From NCBI RefSeq assembly GCF_039537585.1, contig NZ_BAABAU010000003.1:186001-250000 (forward strand): a stretch of DNA of 64,000 nucleotides, given 5' to 3'. The notes beneath the pieces were generated by a model. That model saw only the letters and a list, made by a program, of their open reading frames with translations. It had not been told where the DNA came from and ran no database searches. This document shows, in pieces, positions 53,919 through 63,169 of this stretch; positions within the stretch are counted from its first letter, which is position 1; each line of letters opens with the position of its first letter. The stretch comes from Frondihabitans peucedani (GTDB lineage: Bacteria > Actinomycetota > Actinomycetes > Actinomycetales > Microbacteriaceae). The position numbers and the translations under genes are program-made.

Positions 53919-54095
53919 ATGACCGATCACCCCGACGACGTCGAGGCCCTCGACTCCGAGCCCGACGCCGAGGCCCGCCGCGGCGACTCCGCGGACGAGG
54001 TCGCGCAGACCGACCACGACATCACGAACCCCTCGAACAACCTCCCCGAAGAAGAAGTGAACGACCTGCTCGGCGGGAGCTTCCCGCTGCGCTGA
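53919..54095 (+). CDS. Small acidic protein, 58 residues
   Basis: It has a GAGGAGCACC ribosome-binding site before the ATG, a strongly acidic N-terminal two thirds, and a C-terminal PEEEVNDLLGGSFPLR. Apparently disordered and soluble, it looks like the short conserved acidic proteins common in actinobacteria. No function can be assigned. Confidence 0.6.
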   Translation: MTDHPDDVEALDSEPDAEARRGDSADEVAQTDHDITNPSNNLPEEEVNDLLGGSFPLR

Positions 54096-54115
54096 CCGGC
54101 GCTGGAGGGCGGCCG

Positions 54116-55363
54116 TCAGGCCAGGACGCGGTCCTTCTGGATCGCGTCCTTCTCCATGAGGCGCCACCGCCCGCCGCTGAGCGGGGCGAGGCAGACCCCC
54201 ACGTAGATCACCCCCACGATGCCGAAGGTCGTCGAGACGCCCCACGCCGAGGCGGCGAAGCCGCCGAGCAGCCCGCCGAGCGGCACGCCCGCCCACGCGG
54301 CAGCGGTCAGGAGCCCGAAGACGCGCGCTCGGAGGTGCTCCGGGATCCGCTCGAACTGGACCGCGCCGAGGATCGGGTTGAGCGACCCCGCGGCGAGGCC
54401 CGACACGACCATCCCCGCGATCAGCCACGGCACCGGGAGCCCGAGAGCGAAGACGCAGAGCGACGGACCGCCCGCCAGGACGAAGCACACGGAGAACGTG
54501 ACGCGCCGCGGAACCCGGTGCGCGACGAAGCCGAACAGCACGGACCCGACCAGCGCGCTGCCGCCGAAGCAGGCGACGATCCAGCCCAGCGCTCCTGCCC
54601 CGCCGAGCCGCTGGTCGGCGTAGAGCGGCAGCAGCGTGTTGCTGCGGGCCGCGTCCAACAGGTTCGTGACGAGCACCAGAGCGACCAGGATGCGGAGGAG
54701 GGGGTCGTGGACGACCGCCCGGAACCCCGCGCGGAGATCAGCCCAGTAGCCCTCCTGCACCTCGTCCGAGGCCGTGACCGACACGGGCGCGTCGACGAGG
54801 AGGACCGTCACCAGGGCGGAGAGGGCGAATCCGGCGGCGGTCGCGTAGAGCGCCTCGAACGGCCCGAGAGCAGCGACCAGGATGCCGGCCAGCGGTGCGC
54901 CGATCAGCCCCGACAGGCGGGTGGCCGCGTCGATGAACCCGACCGAGCGCTCGAGGCGCACGCCGGCGAGACCCGAGATGTCGGGGACGAGCACGCGTCT
55001 CGCCGTCTGACCGGGGGTGTCGAGCAAGCCGCCGACGAAGACGAGCCCCAGCAGCGCCCAGAACGGCAGGCCGACCGTGACCGCCAGGATCGGGATCAGG
55101 ACGATCGCAGCCCCGTTCACGACGTCGGCCAGGATGCTCGAGCGCTTGTAGCCGATCCTGCCGACCAGGACTCCCCCGAGCGGGCCGCCGATCACGATCG
55201 GGACCGTCGCGACGAACGAGGCCACGCCGACCTGGACGGGGCCGCCGCCGGTCGCGAGGACCGCGAACGGCACGGCGAAGAGCGTGACGACGTTGCCGGT
55301 CTGCGACAGCGCGTGGGCCGTCAGGAGAGCGGCGAGGGAGCCGACGGCGCGGCGGCGGGTCAC
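54116..55363 (-). CDS. MFS transporter regulated by the adjacent ArsR-type gene
   Basis: The 415-residue protein has about 12 helices. It starts LAALLTAHALSQTGNVVTLF, followed by the loop GRIGYKRSSILADVV and typical central ARSNTLLPLYADQ. It resembles the MFS exporters commonly found beside ArsR/PadR-like regulators. The GTG start is 13 bases after the regulator stop, so the two form one transcript with the phased operator array upstream. The substrate is unknown; efflux is likely. Confidence 0.88.
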   Translation of the reverse strand: MTRRRAVGSLAALLTAHALSQTGNVVTLFAVPFAVLATGGGPVQVGVASFVATVPIVIGGPLGGVLVGRIGYKRSSILADVVNGAAIVLIPILAVTVGLPFWALLGLVFVGGLLDTPGQTARRVLVPDISGLAGVRLERSVGFIDAATRLSGLIGAPLAGILVAALGPFEALYATAAGFALSALVTVLLVDAPVSVTASDEVQEGYWADLRAGFRAVVHDPLLRILVALVLVTNLLDAARSNTLLPLYADQRLGGAGALGWIVACFGGSALVGSVLFGFVAHRVPRRVTFSVCFVLAGGPSLCVFALGLPVPWLIAGMVVSGLAAGSLNPILGAVQFERIPEHLRARVFGLLTAAAWAGVPLGGLLGGFAASAWGVSTTFGIVGVIYVGVCLAPLSGGRWRLMEKDAIQKDRVLA

Positions 55364-55376
55364 GATCGCGCGCCGG

Positions 55377-55958
55377 TCATGCGCGACGGTGCATCGTCGT
55401 CAGCAGGGCGACGGTCTCGGCGCCCGGGGCGTCGGGGGCGCTGTCGGCGAGCTCCTGCCAGCGGTCGCCGAGCGCGAGGAGCTCGTCGCGGAGCTCGGCG
55501 GCCTGCTCGGGAGTGAGCCGCAGGAGTCGGTCGTACGCGACGGCGGCGGAGCGCCACTCCGGCGGCTGCTGCGGCAGCGAGTCGATGAAGCGGTCGTACG
55601 AGTGAGCCCAGGCCTGCGAGAACGCGCGCTCCAGCACCAGGGCCGAGGCGAACTTCTCGGGGTCGTCGACGAGGCTCGCAGGATCGACGCTGGTCGTCTC
55701 GTGCGCGGCCCGCCACCAGCGCTCCCGGCCGTCGGTGCCGTGATCCTGCGCCTCCTCGATCAGCCCGGCCGAGGCGAGCCGGCCCAGGTGGTAGCTGACC
55801 GTGCCCGGAGCCTCGTCGACCACGTCGCCGAGCAGGGCCGCCGTCTGCGGGCCGCGCTCCCGGAGGAGGCCGAGGAGCTCGAGGCGGGTCGGGTGGGCGA
55901 GGACGCGCATGCGGGCGGCGTCGTCGAGGGTCACGGTGGTGCGGCGGCGGGCTGGCAT
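55377..55958 (-). CDS. ArsR-like winged-helix regulator with C-terminal helical domain
   Basis: The 193-residue protein has an N-terminal winged HTH: RMRVLAHPTRLELLGLLRE, then APGTVSYHLGRLASAGLIEE as recognition region and wing. A C-terminal helical ligand domain of about 100 residues follows. It lacks the metal-binding ELCVCD motif, so it is not a metal sensor of that class. Its own leaderless promoter is covered by an inverted repeat, suggesting autorepression together with the MFS gene. Confidence 0.88.
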   Translation of the reverse strand: MPARRRTTVTLDDAARMRVLAHPTRLELLGLLRERGPQTAALLGDVVDEAPGTVSYHLGRLASAGLIEEAQDHGTDGRERWWRAAHETTSVDPASLVDDPEKFASALVLERAFSQAWAHSYDRFIDSLPQQPPEWRSAAVAYDRLLRLTPEQAAELRDELLALGDRWQELADSAPDAPGAETVALLTTMHRRA

Positions 55959-55964
55959 GGAGCC

Positions 55965-55993
55965 ATGCTAGATGCACAAGAGTCGTTGTGCAA
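55965..55993 (-). promoter_or_regulatory. Promoter of the ArsR-like operon, leaderless
   Basis: A -35 TTGCAC (plus-strand 55988-55993) and a -10 TAGCAT (55965-55970) are separated by 17 bases. The ATG begins 6 bases after the -10. The operator palindrome fills the spacer and the -35. Confidence 0.65.
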
Positions 55994-56041
55994 GAGCTGT
56001 TGTGCAATGCTTCTTGTGTACTGCGTCTTGCGCAGTGCCTC
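55973..56041. promoter_or_regulatory. Phased operator array (inverted repeat plus four 14-bp direct repeats)
   Basis: TGCACAA-GAGTCG-TTGTGCA is a perfect 7-bp-arm inverted repeat at 55973-55992. From 55986 the half-site recurs every 14 bases: TTGTGCA at 55986 and 56000, TTGTGTA at 56014, TTGCGCA at 56028. Cooperative binding by the ArsR-like protein over and upstream of its promoter fits this layout. Confidence 0.8.
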
Positions 56042-56064
56042 GCGTGCTTCGCGCTCTCTCGGGT

Positions 56065-56487
56065 TCAGGCGGCGGGCGGCACCGAGTTGACCATCCACTC
56101 CACGCCGAAGCGGTCGGTGAACATGCCGAAGCGGTCGCCCCAGGGTGCGACCTCGAACGGCATCGTGACGTTCCCGCCGGCGGAGAGGCCGTCCCAGTAG
56201 GCCGCGAGCGTGTCGGCGTCGTCGCCGGAGAGCGAGACGGTGACGTTGTTGCCGACCTCGACGGGCATCGTCGACGGCGCGTCGGAGCACATCAGGGTGA
56301 GGCCGAGGGGCGTGCTCAGCTCGCCGTGCATGACGAGGGAGCCGTCGTCGTCGGGCAGGTGCTCGGCCATCCCGCCCTCGGCGAAGGTCGTGACGCGGGG
56401 CTCGCCGCCGAGGACCGACGCGTAGAACGCGATCGCCTCCCTCGCCTCCCCGCGGAAATTCAGGTACGGGTTGAGTGTGATCGACAT
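56065..56487 (-). CDS. VOC/glyoxalase superfamily protein (PhnB-like)
   Basis: The 140-residue PhnB-type VOC protein has NPYLNFRGEAREAIAFYASV at the start, HLPDDDGSLVMHGEL and a C-terminal FTDRFGVEWMVN. These beta-alpha-beta-beta-beta proteins bind metal or hydrophobic ligands and have no assigned reaction here. A TCGAGGAGGCTCC site stands before the ATG. Confidence 0.88.
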   Translation of the reverse strand: MSITLNPYLNFRGEAREAIAFYASVLGGEPRVTTFAEGGMAEHLPDDDGSLVMHGELSTPLGLTLMCSDAPSTMPVEVGNNVTVSLSGDDADTLAAYWDGLSAGGNVTMPFEVAPWGDRFGMFTDRFGVEWMVNSVPPAA

Positions 56488-56633
56488 GGAGCCTCCTCGA
56501 TGAGCCTTCGCGTGCGGCCAGTCTGGACCGCCGGGAGGGCCACGGCAAGAGCCACGTACGATGGACCGATGTCGAGAACACCGCGGGAGTCGTCCTGCTG
56601 ATCCTGCGTGCCCGTCTCGTCGGGGCAGCCCTC

Positions 56634-57827
56634 GTGGCCGTCGCGGGCCTGAGCGGGATGTCGATCGGCCCTGCTGCTGCTGCTGATGTTGGTGCTGGTG
56701 CTGGTGCTGCAGCCGCTTCTGCGCCGTCGAGCGCTGCCGACTCGAGGGCCCCTGCCGCCGGCCTCGACTACGTGGCGCTCGGCGACTCGTACGCTGCCGG
56801 CTTCGGGCTCGGCGACCCGACCGGTCGACCCGTCGGAGCGTGCGCGCAGTCGGCCGAGGACTACCCGCACCGGGTCGCCACGGCGCTCGATCTCGACCTC
56901 ACCGACGTCAGCTGCTCCAGTGCGACGACCGCGAACGTCGTCGACACGAGGCAGTCGGGAGCCGCACCCCAGGTCGACGCGCTGGGGCCCTCGACGAGGA
57001 TCGTCACCGTCTCGATCGGCGGGAACGACGCGGACGTCTTCGGCACCGCGGCATCCTGTATCGCCCTCGGGCGCACCGGGCCGGTGTTCGATGCGAAGGC
57101 GACCACCCGATCCTGCAGGGAGACCCTCGACGCCGGCGGCGACGACAGGCTCACGCGGGCGATCGACAGCACGACCGCGACCGGCCTCCGCCGGGCGTTC
57201 ACCGCCATCCGCGCCCAGGCGCCGAATGCGCGGGTCTTCGTCGTCGGGTACCCCGCCGTCTTCCCCGATGCAGCGCACACGCCGGTATCGGGCTGCTTCC
57301 GGCCCGTCATCGACGGCACGAGCCTCAGCGAAGGACTCCCCCGCAACGGATTCCCCTTCACCGACGTCGACGTCGCCTACCTCTCCGGAGTCCAGGCGCA
57401 CCTCGACGCCGTGCTGAAGAGGGCCGCCGCCGCCGCGTCGTTCACGTACGTCGACACCCTGCCCGGGTCGCAGGCGCACTCCGCCTGCTCGAGGGCCGAC
57501 CCGTACATCGAGGGCGTCTCCCTCGTCGCGTCGGCCGGCTTCACGAAGATCAGCCTCGAGCCCGGCGCTCTCCACCCGAACGCCCGCGGCGCCGCCTACC
57601 TGGCCGACCAGACCGCCGCCGCCATCACGAGGTCGCTCGCGTCGACGCCTTCCGCTGGTGCTGGTGCTGGCAATGGCGCGGGCGCGGGGGTTGCTTTCGG
57701 GCTGCCTGTCGCCGTGTGGCTCGCGCTCGGGCTGGGGCTGGCGCTTATCGCGGCGGCGGTCGTCGCGCTGCTCGTCGCTCGTCGTCGTCGCGGCCGTCCC
57801 TCCCCCGACGCGCGCGACACCCCCTAG
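56634..57827 (+). CDS. Membrane-anchored SGNH/GDSL hydrolase
   Basis: This 397-residue protein has block I GDSYAAGFGLGD, block III SIGGNDADVF and a C-terminal LHPNARG with catalytic His, the SGNH set. An N-terminal Ala/Val-rich stretch and a C-terminal hydrophobic helix (VAVWLALGLGLALIAAAVVALL) with a basic tail suggest export and anchoring. It probably cleaves an ester on a surface glycan or lipid. The GTG at 56634 is the first possible start, but the same frame continues upstream as a better signal peptide with no start codon, so a sequence error or frameshift is possible. Confidence 0.85.
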   Translation: MAVAGLSGMSIGPAAAADVGAGAGAAAASAPSSAADSRAPAAGLDYVALGDSYAAGFGLGDPTGRPVGACAQSAEDYPHRVATALDLDLTDVSCSSATTANVVDTRQSGAAPQVDALGPSTRIVTVSIGGNDADVFGTAASCIALGRTGPVFDAKATTRSCRETLDAGGDDRLTRAIDSTTATGLRRAFTAIRAQAPNARVFVVGYPAVFPDAAHTPVSGCFRPVIDGTSLSEGLPRNGFPFTDVDVAYLSGVQAHLDAVLKRAAAAASFTYVDTLPGSQAHSACSRADPYIEGVSLVASAGFTKISLEPGALHPNARGAAYLADQTAAAITRSLASTPSAGAGAGNGAGAGVAFGLPVAVWLALGLGLALIAAAVVALLVARRRRGRPSPDARDTP

Positions 57828-57860
57828 CGCCGCCTCTGCGCCGCCACCCGCCGGGTCGCC

Positions 57861-58073
57861 GAGATCGCACTACCCGTCGCCTCGAGCCTCCCCCACCCGA
57901 CACCTACTGCGATCTCGCGGCCCGGGTCGCCGAGATCGCACTTCGACACGCCTCCCGCTCCCCGACCCCTGTCCAACCGCGATCTCGGCTGCCCGACCTG
58001 TCCGGCCTGGGCCCCGAGATCGCACTAGCCGTCGCCTCGAGCCACCCGCACCCGACATCTACTGCGATCTTGC
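57861..58073. repeat. Three tandem 58-bp hairpin elements
   Basis: Units at 57861-57918, 57932-57989 and 58016-58073 each start GAGATCGCAC and end GCGATCT (C/T). They have terminal inverted repeats of about 10 bases. Units 1 and 3 are nearly identical throughout; unit 2 shares mainly the ends. They occupy the convergent gap between the SGNH and DUF3097 genes. Confidence 0.9.
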
Positions 58074-58100
58074 ACGCACGACACCGCGCGACACGAGCAA

Positions 58101-59009
58101 CTACGGGGCAGTCACGAAGTCGATGAGCTCCTCGACGCGCCCGAGGAAGGCGGGCTCGAGGTCGGCGAAGGTCCGGACCTGACCCAGGATCCGCTGCCAC
58201 GCCCGCGCGATGTCGGCCTGCTCGGCGTGCGGCCAGCCGAGCGCCTCACAGATGCCTTGCTTCCACTCGATCGACCTCGGGACGACCGGCCACTCCTTCA
58301 TGCCGAGGCGGGCGGGCCGGACGGACTGCCAGACGTCGACGTACGGGTGCCCCACGACGAGCACGGAGCGGCCGAGCGGGGAGGTCGCGATGGCGTCGGC
58401 GATCCTGCTCTCTTTGGAGCCCTTCACCAGGTGGTCGACCAGGACTCCGACGCGGCGCTCGGGCCCCGGACGGAACTGCCGGAGGACCGCCTCGAGGTTG
58501 TCGACGCCCTCGAGGTACTCCACGGCGACGCCCTCGATGCGGAGGTCGTGGCCCCAGACCTTCTCGACCAGTTCGGCATCGTGGCGGCCCTCCACGAAGA
58601 TGCGGCTGGGCAGGGCCGTCCGGGCCTGGGCGTCGGTCACCGCGAACGAGCCGGACGCCGAGCGGAGGCGACCGGCGGGCGCGGCCCGAGGGAACTGCAG
58701 CCGGACGGGCTCGCCGTCGATGGCGAACGACGCCGTCAGCGGGAACGCCCGGACCCGGTCTTTCCAGTCGACGAGCTCGACGGTCTGGGCCTCGACGCGG
58801 ACGATCGCGCCCGTGAACCCCGACACGGTCTCTTCGACGACGAGGTCGCGCACGGCGTCGACGAGGCGGGGCGGCGGCTTCCGGCCGGCCTTCTTCCAGT
58901 CGCCCGAGAGCACGTCGCCGGCGTACCGGTCTGCACCGAACCCGGCTGCACCAGGCCCGGCACCGTGCCCAGCGGCACCGAACCCGGCCCCGCGGTCAGC
59001 GCCCGGCAC
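58101..59009 (-). CDS. DUF3097 family protein
   Basis: The 302-residue protein has a Gly/Ala-rich N-terminal tail (about 26 residues), then the DUF3097 core: RYAGDVLSGDWKKAGRKP, the TOPRIM-like IFVEGRHDAELVEKVWG, and LVVGHPYVDVWQSVRP. The TOPRIM-like region (Glu, Asp-Asp/His) hints at nucleic-acid work, but no reaction is known. The GTG start at 59007-59009 overlaps the upstream membrane gene by 14 bases. Confidence 0.87.
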   Translation of the reverse strand: MPGADRGAGFGAAGHGAGPGAAGFGADRYAGDVLSGDWKKAGRKPPPRLVDAVRDLVVEETVSGFTGAIVRVEAQTVELVDWKDRVRAFPLTASFAIDGEPVRLQFPRAAPAGRLRSASGSFAVTDAQARTALPSRIFVEGRHDAELVEKVWGHDLRIEGVAVEYLEGVDNLEAVLRQFRPGPERRVGVLVDHLVKGSKESRIADAIATSPLGRSVLVVGHPYVDVWQSVRPARLGMKEWPVVPRSIEWKQGICEALGWPHAEQADIARAWQRILGQVRTFADLEPAFLGRVEELIDFVTAP

Positions 59010-59577
59010 TGCCCGCCGCCCTCTGCGCGGCCTGTCGCTGCGGCAGCCGGAACCCGTCGGCGAACACCCACACCGCGAACACGAGCAGGATGACGACGAA
59101 CAGCAGCGACACGACCACCGGGAACCACGGGATCTCGAGGAGCCCGTTCCGCTGCGAGACGATCGCGACGACGACCTCGGCCGCCACGAACCAGTAGGTG
59201 ATGCCGATCGCGCGGGAGAGGTAGGTCGCGTAGCGTCGACGCATCTCGGCGGTGCGGCCGGGCGCCTTCCAGTAGGCGGCGTTCGGGACCAGGAGGTGCC
59301 GTGTCGGCATCAGCGTGAGGAAGAGCCCCGCGACGATCCAGACCGCGAAGACCACCAGGCCGATGATCAGGATGCCGATCTCGAAGTCGCTCCGGGAGGC
59401 GGCGAGGCCCCGCTTGCCGACGGCGGACCAGATGACGATCGTGTGCTCGGGCAGCGTCTTGGACGCGACGAACGCGGCGACGGCGAGAGCCGCCATGCCG
59501 AGGAGGAGCGGCCGGAGGGGCGTCAGCCACCAGCCGACCCCGCGGGGCGGCTGCTGGGAGCGTGTCTGCGCGTTCAC
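58996..59577 (-). CDS. Four-helix membrane protein of unknown function
   Basis: The 193-residue protein has hydrophobic helices at about residues 20-45, 70-95, 120-140 and 150-175. GRTAEMRRRYATYLSRA lies in the cytoplasmic loop between helices 2 and 3. Its 3' end overlaps the DUF3097 start. No family is recognised; the position between gatB and DUF3097 is the main clue. Confidence 0.75.
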   Translation of the reverse strand: MNAQTRSQQPPRGVGWWLTPLRPLLLGMAALAVAAFVASKTLPEHTIVIWSAVGKRGLAASRSDFEIGILIIGLVVFAVWIVAGLFLTLMPTRHLLVPNAAYWKAPGRTAEMRRRYATYLSRAIGITYWFVAAEVVVAIVSQRNGLLEIPWFPVVVSLLFVVILLVFAVWVFADGFRLPQRQAAQRAAGSAGR

Positions 59578-59611
59578 GGTCGGGGAAGCCGAGACGGTGC
59601 CGGAGGCCAGA

Positions 59612-61120
59612 TCAGGCCTGCGCCCGCTCGAGGACCAGTTCGCGCACGCGAGCCGCGTCGGCCTGGCCCTTCATGGCCTTCATGACCGCTCCGATGACCG
59701 CACCGGCCGCCTGGACCCTGCCGTCGCGGATCTTCTCGAGCACGTCGGGCTGCTGGGCGAGCGCGGCGTCGATGGCCTCGATGAGGGCTCCGTCGTCGGA
59801 GACGACCTTGAGGCCGCGCTTCTCGACGACCTCGGCCGGGGTGCCCTCGCCGGCGATGACGCCCTCGAGGACCTGGCGCGCGAGGCGGTCGGTGAGCTCG
59901 CCGGAGTCGATCAGGGCGATCAGCTCGGCGACCTGCTGCGGGGTCACGAGCGACGAGGGCTCGACGTCGGGCCCGGCGAGGTTCGCGAGGCGGGCGATCT
60001 CGCCGGTCCACCACTTGCGGGCGGCCTGCGGGGAGGCGCCGGCCGTGACGGTCCCGACGATCTCGCCGAGGAGCCCGGCGTTCTTGACGTCCTGGAACTC
60101 CAGGTCGGTGAAGCCCCACTCGCCCTTGAGACGGCGCCGCATGACGGCGGGCGACTCGGGCAGCGCGGCGCGGAGCTCCTCGATCAGCCCGGTCGACGGC
60201 TGCACGGGCAGCAAGTCGGGCTCGGGGAAGTAGCGGTAGTCGTCGGCGTCGCTCTTCGGACGGCCGGCGGAGGTGCGGCCGGTGTCCTCGTGCCAGTGAC
60301 GGGTCTCCTGCGTGATGGTGCCGCCCTTGGCCAGGATCGCGGCCTGCCGCTGGATCTCGTAGCGGATGGCGCGCTCGACGGCCCGGAACGAGTTGACGTT
60401 CTTGGTCTCGGTGCGCGTGCCCAGCTTCTCCTGGCCCCGGGGGCGGAGAGAGATGTTGGCATCGCAGCGGAGATTGCCGCGCTCCATGCGGGCCTCGGAG
60501 ATGCCGAGGCCGCGGACGATGTCGCGGATCGTCTCGACGTACGCGGCACCGAGCTCGGGCGCGAGCGCCTCCGCCCCGATGATGGGGTGGGTGACGATCT
60601 CGACGAGCGGCACACCTGCGCGGTTGTAGTCGACCAGGGAGTACTCCGCGCCCTGGATGCGGCCGGTCGAGCCGCCGACGTGCGTCAGCTTGCCGGCGTC
60701 CTCCTCCATGTGCGCACGCTCGACAGGCACCGTGAAGGTGTCGCCGTTCGGGAGCTCGACCTCGACGCTGCCCTCGAACGCGATCGGCTCGTCGGACTGC
60801 GAGATCTGGTAGTTCTTCGCCAGGTCGGGGTAGAAGTAGTTTTTCCGGGCGAAGCGCGACGACCGAGCGATCGAGCAGCCGAGCGCGAGGCCGAGGCTGA
60901 TCGCGTACTTGACGGCCTCGCCGTTGACGACGGGGAGCGAGCCGGGCAGACCGAGGTCGACCGGCGTGATGTTCGTGTTGGGCTCGCCGCCGAACTCGTT
61001 GGGGGCGTCGGAGAACATCTTTGTCTTGGTCGACAGCTCGACGTGGACCTCGAAGCCGACGACGGGCTCGAACATCTCGAGCGCCTTGTCGTAGTCCATC
61101 AGTTCTGGGCGGGCGGCCAT
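59612..61120 (-). CDS. gatB: Aspartyl/glutamyl-tRNA amidotransferase subunit B
   Basis: The 502-residue GatB has the cradle domain ([14 protein letters not shown], the conserved [10 protein letters not shown]), [17 protein letters not shown], and the C-terminal GatB/YqeY helical domain. It phosphorylates and amidates the Glu or Asp on misacylated tRNA-Gln/Asn with GatA-supplied ammonia. The start overlaps the gatA stop by 1 base, giving the order gatC-gatA-gatB. Confidence 0.97.
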   Translation of the reverse strand: MAARPELMDYDKALEMFEPVVGFEVHVELSTKTKMFSDAPNEFGGEPNTNITPVDLGLPGSLPVVNGEAVKYAISLGLALGCSIARSSRFARKNYFYPDLAKNYQISQSDEPIAFEGSVEVELPNGDTFTVPVERAHMEEDAGKLTHVGGSTGRIQGAEYSLVDYNRAGVPLVEIVTHPIIGAEALAPELGAAYVETIRDIVRGLGISEARMERGNLRCDANISLRPRGQEKLGTRTETKNVNSFRAVERAIRYEIQRQAAILAKGGTITQETRHWHEDTGRTSAGRPKSDADDYRYFPEPDLLPVQPSTGLIEELRAALPESPAVMRRRLKGEWGFTDLEFQDVKNAGLLGEIVGTVTAGASPQAARKWWTGEIARLANLAGPDVEPSSLVTPQQVAELIALIDSGELTDRLARQVLEGVIAGEGTPAEVVEKRGLKVVSDDGALIEAIDAALAQQPDVLEKIRDGRVQAAGAVIGAVMKAMKGQADAARVRELVLERAQA

Positions 61121-62664
61121 CAGACGACTCCCTCGGTTGCGGCGGACTGTTCGGTGACGCTGAGGCTCGGCGCCCGCGAGATGAGGGTGTGGCCCCAGGA
61201 GCTCTCGAAGAGCTGCTCGAGCGCGGCGCCGTAGGTGTACAGGCGGGCGTCTTCACGGGCCGGGGCCATCAGCTGGATGCCCGTGGGCAGGCCGTCTTCC
61301 TCGGCCAGGCCCATGGGGATCGAGATGCCCGGGATGCCGGCGAGGTTCGCCGGGATCGTGGTGAGGTCGTTGAGGTACATGGCCAGCGGGTCGTCGATCT
61401 TCTCGCCGATCGGGAACGCGGTCGTGGGCGCCGACGGCGAGATCAGGATGTCGACCTCGTCGAACAGGCGGGCGAAGTCGCGCTGGACGAGCGTGCGCAC
61501 CTTCTGCGCGCTGCCGTAGTAGGCGTCGTAGTAGCCGGCGCTCAGCGCGTAGGTGCCGAGGATGATGCGGCGCTTCACCTCGGGCCCGAAGCCCTGCTCG
61601 CGCGTGGCCGCCATGACCTGCTCGACGGTGCCGCCGCCCTCGGGGTTGACCCGGAGGCCGAAGCGGACGGAGTCGAACTTGGCGAGGTTCGACGATGCCT
61701 CGGCCGGCAGGATCAGGTAGTACGCGCTGATCGCGTACTCGAAGCTCGGTGCGGAGAGCTCGACGATCTCGGCACCCGCGCCCGAGAGAAGGGCGACCGC
61801 CTCGGCGAACCGGCCCTTGACGCCGGCCTGGAAGCCCTCGCCGTTGAGCTCGGTCACGATGCCGACCTTGACCCCGCGGAGGGAGTCGGGAGCGAGGCCG
61901 GCGCGCGCGGCGTCGGCGAACGAGGGCCACTCGTCGGTCAGCGAGGTGGAGTCGCGCTTGTCGTGCCCCTTGATGACGTCGTGCAGGAGGCCCGCGTCGA
62001 GCACCGTGCGGGTCACCGGGCCGACCTGGTCGAGGCTCGACGCGAGTGCGATCGCGCCGTAGCGGCTGACGGAGCCGTAGGTCGGCTTCACGCCGACGGT
62101 GCCCGTGACGGCGCCCGGCTGGCGGATCGAGCCGCCGGTGTCGCTGCCGAGGGCCAGGGGCGCCTCGAACGCGGCCACGGCTGCGGCCGAGCCGCCGCCC
62201 GAGCCGCCGGGGATGCGGTCGAGGTCCCACGGGTTGTGGGTCGGGCCGTAGGCGGAGAACTCCGTCGACGAGCCCATCGCGAACTCGTCCATGTTGGTCT
62301 TGCCGAGCGGCACGAGGCCTGCGGCGCGGAGCTTGGCGACGACGGTCGCGTCGTAGGGCGGGATCCACCCCTCGAGGATCTTCGAGCCGGAGGTGGAGGG
62401 CATGTCGAGGGTGCAGAGCACGTCTTTGATGGCGATCGGGACGCCGGCGAGAGCGCCCAGCTCGTCGCCCGCAGCCCGGCTGGCGTCGATCGCGGCAGCG
62501 GTCTCGAGAGCCGCGGCGTTGACGTGGAGGAACGCGTGGACGTCGCCGTCGACGGCGGCGATCCGGTCGAGGTGGGCCCGGGTGGCCTCGACGGCCGACA
62601 CCTCGCGCGAGGCGAGCTTCTCGGCCAGGTCTGCGGCGGACAGGCGGATCAGGTCGTCGCTCAC
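61120..62664 (-). CDS. gatA: Aspartyl/glutamyl-tRNA amidotransferase subunit A
   Basis: The 514-residue amidase has the Ser-cisSer-Lys triad: PIAIKDVLC (Lys), [12 protein letters not shown], and [11 protein letters not shown] (cis-Ser and nucleophile Ser). It frees ammonia from glutamine for GatB. It overlaps gatC by 4 bases (ATGA). Confidence 0.97.
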   Translation of the reverse strand: MSDDLIRLSAADLAEKLASREVSAVEATRAHLDRIAAVDGDVHAFLHVNAAALETAAAIDASRAAGDELGALAGVPIAIKDVLCTLDMPSTSGSKILEGWIPPYDATVVAKLRAAGLVPLGKTNMDEFAMGSSTEFSAYGPTHNPWDLDRIPGGSGGGSAAAVAAFEAPLALGSDTGGSIRQPGAVTGTVGVKPTYGSVSRYGAIALASSLDQVGPVTRTVLDAGLLHDVIKGHDKRDSTSLTDEWPSFADAARAGLAPDSLRGVKVGIVTELNGEGFQAGVKGRFAEAVALLSGAGAEIVELSAPSFEYAISAYYLILPAEASSNLAKFDSVRFGLRVNPEGGGTVEQVMAATREQGFGPEVKRRIILGTYALSAGYYDAYYGSAQKVRTLVQRDFARLFDEVDILISPSAPTTAFPIGEKIDDPLAMYLNDLTTIPANLAGIPGISIPMGLAEEDGLPTGIQLMAPAREDARLYTYGAALEQLFESSWGHTLISRAPSLSVTEQSAATEGVV

Positions 62665-62960
62665 TGCTCTTCTCCCAGGATCGCGCTCACCTTGAAGCGG
62701 CTGCCGTCGTGCTCGGGTGCGCCGGCCAGCGCCTGCTCCTGCGTGAGGGTCTCGCCCACGACGTCGTCGCGGAACACGTTCGCCAGCGGGATCGGGTGGC
62801 TGGTCGCCGGGGTGTCGGCCGACACGGCCTCGGTCACCTTCGCGATGCTGTCGACGATGTGGCCGAGCTCGCCCGTGAGCTTGTCGACCTCGTCGGAGGT
62901 GAGGGCGATGCGGGCGAGACCGGCGAGGTGCTCGACCTGCTCGCGCGTGATTTCAGACAT
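62661..62960 (-). CDS. gatC: Aspartyl/glutamyl-tRNA amidotransferase subunit C
   Basis: The 99-residue GatC ([20 protein letters not shown] at the N-terminus, [15 protein letters not shown] at the C-terminus) stabilises the GatA-GatB contact. An ACGGAGCC site is upstream. It is the first gene of the operon. Confidence 0.96.
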   Translation of the reverse strand: MSEITREQVEHLAGLARIALTSDEVDKLTGELGHIVDSIAKVTEAVSADTPATSHPIPLANVFRDDVVGETLTQEQALAGAPEHDGSRFKVSAILGEEQ

Positions 62961-63038
62961 GCGGCTCCGTCACGTGTTCTGTCGGGGGTACCCCGAGAGT
63001 CTATTCGGGTGCCGCCTGGGCCGATGCCCGACGCCGCC

Positions 63039-63123
63039 GTGCTGTGGAGAAGTCGGTGCCGTGCAGAAGTCAGTGCTGTGGAGAAGTCGGTGCTGCGGAG
63101 AACTCGCTGCCGTGGAGGACGGA
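63039..63123. repeat. 17-bp tandem repeat, four to five copies
   Basis: Units of GTGCTGTGGAGAAGTCG recur at 63039, 63056, 63073 and 63090, with a degenerate fifth at 63107. It sits in the gap between gatC and the DUF1023 hydrolase, out of any supported reading frame. Confidence 0.9.
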
Positions 63124-63169
63124 GCGCAGGATCCGGGCCCGACCGGCCACAGCATCCTGCTCTCCCCGC

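Noticed and set aside
55973-56041. Iterons of a plasmid or phage origin
   Set aside because: Four phased repeats could recall iterons, but no replication initiator gene is nearby and the repeats sit exactly on the ArsR-like promoter.
63039-63123. Possible CRISPR array
   Set aside because: The 17-base units are directly adjacent with no spacers, and no cas genes are present.
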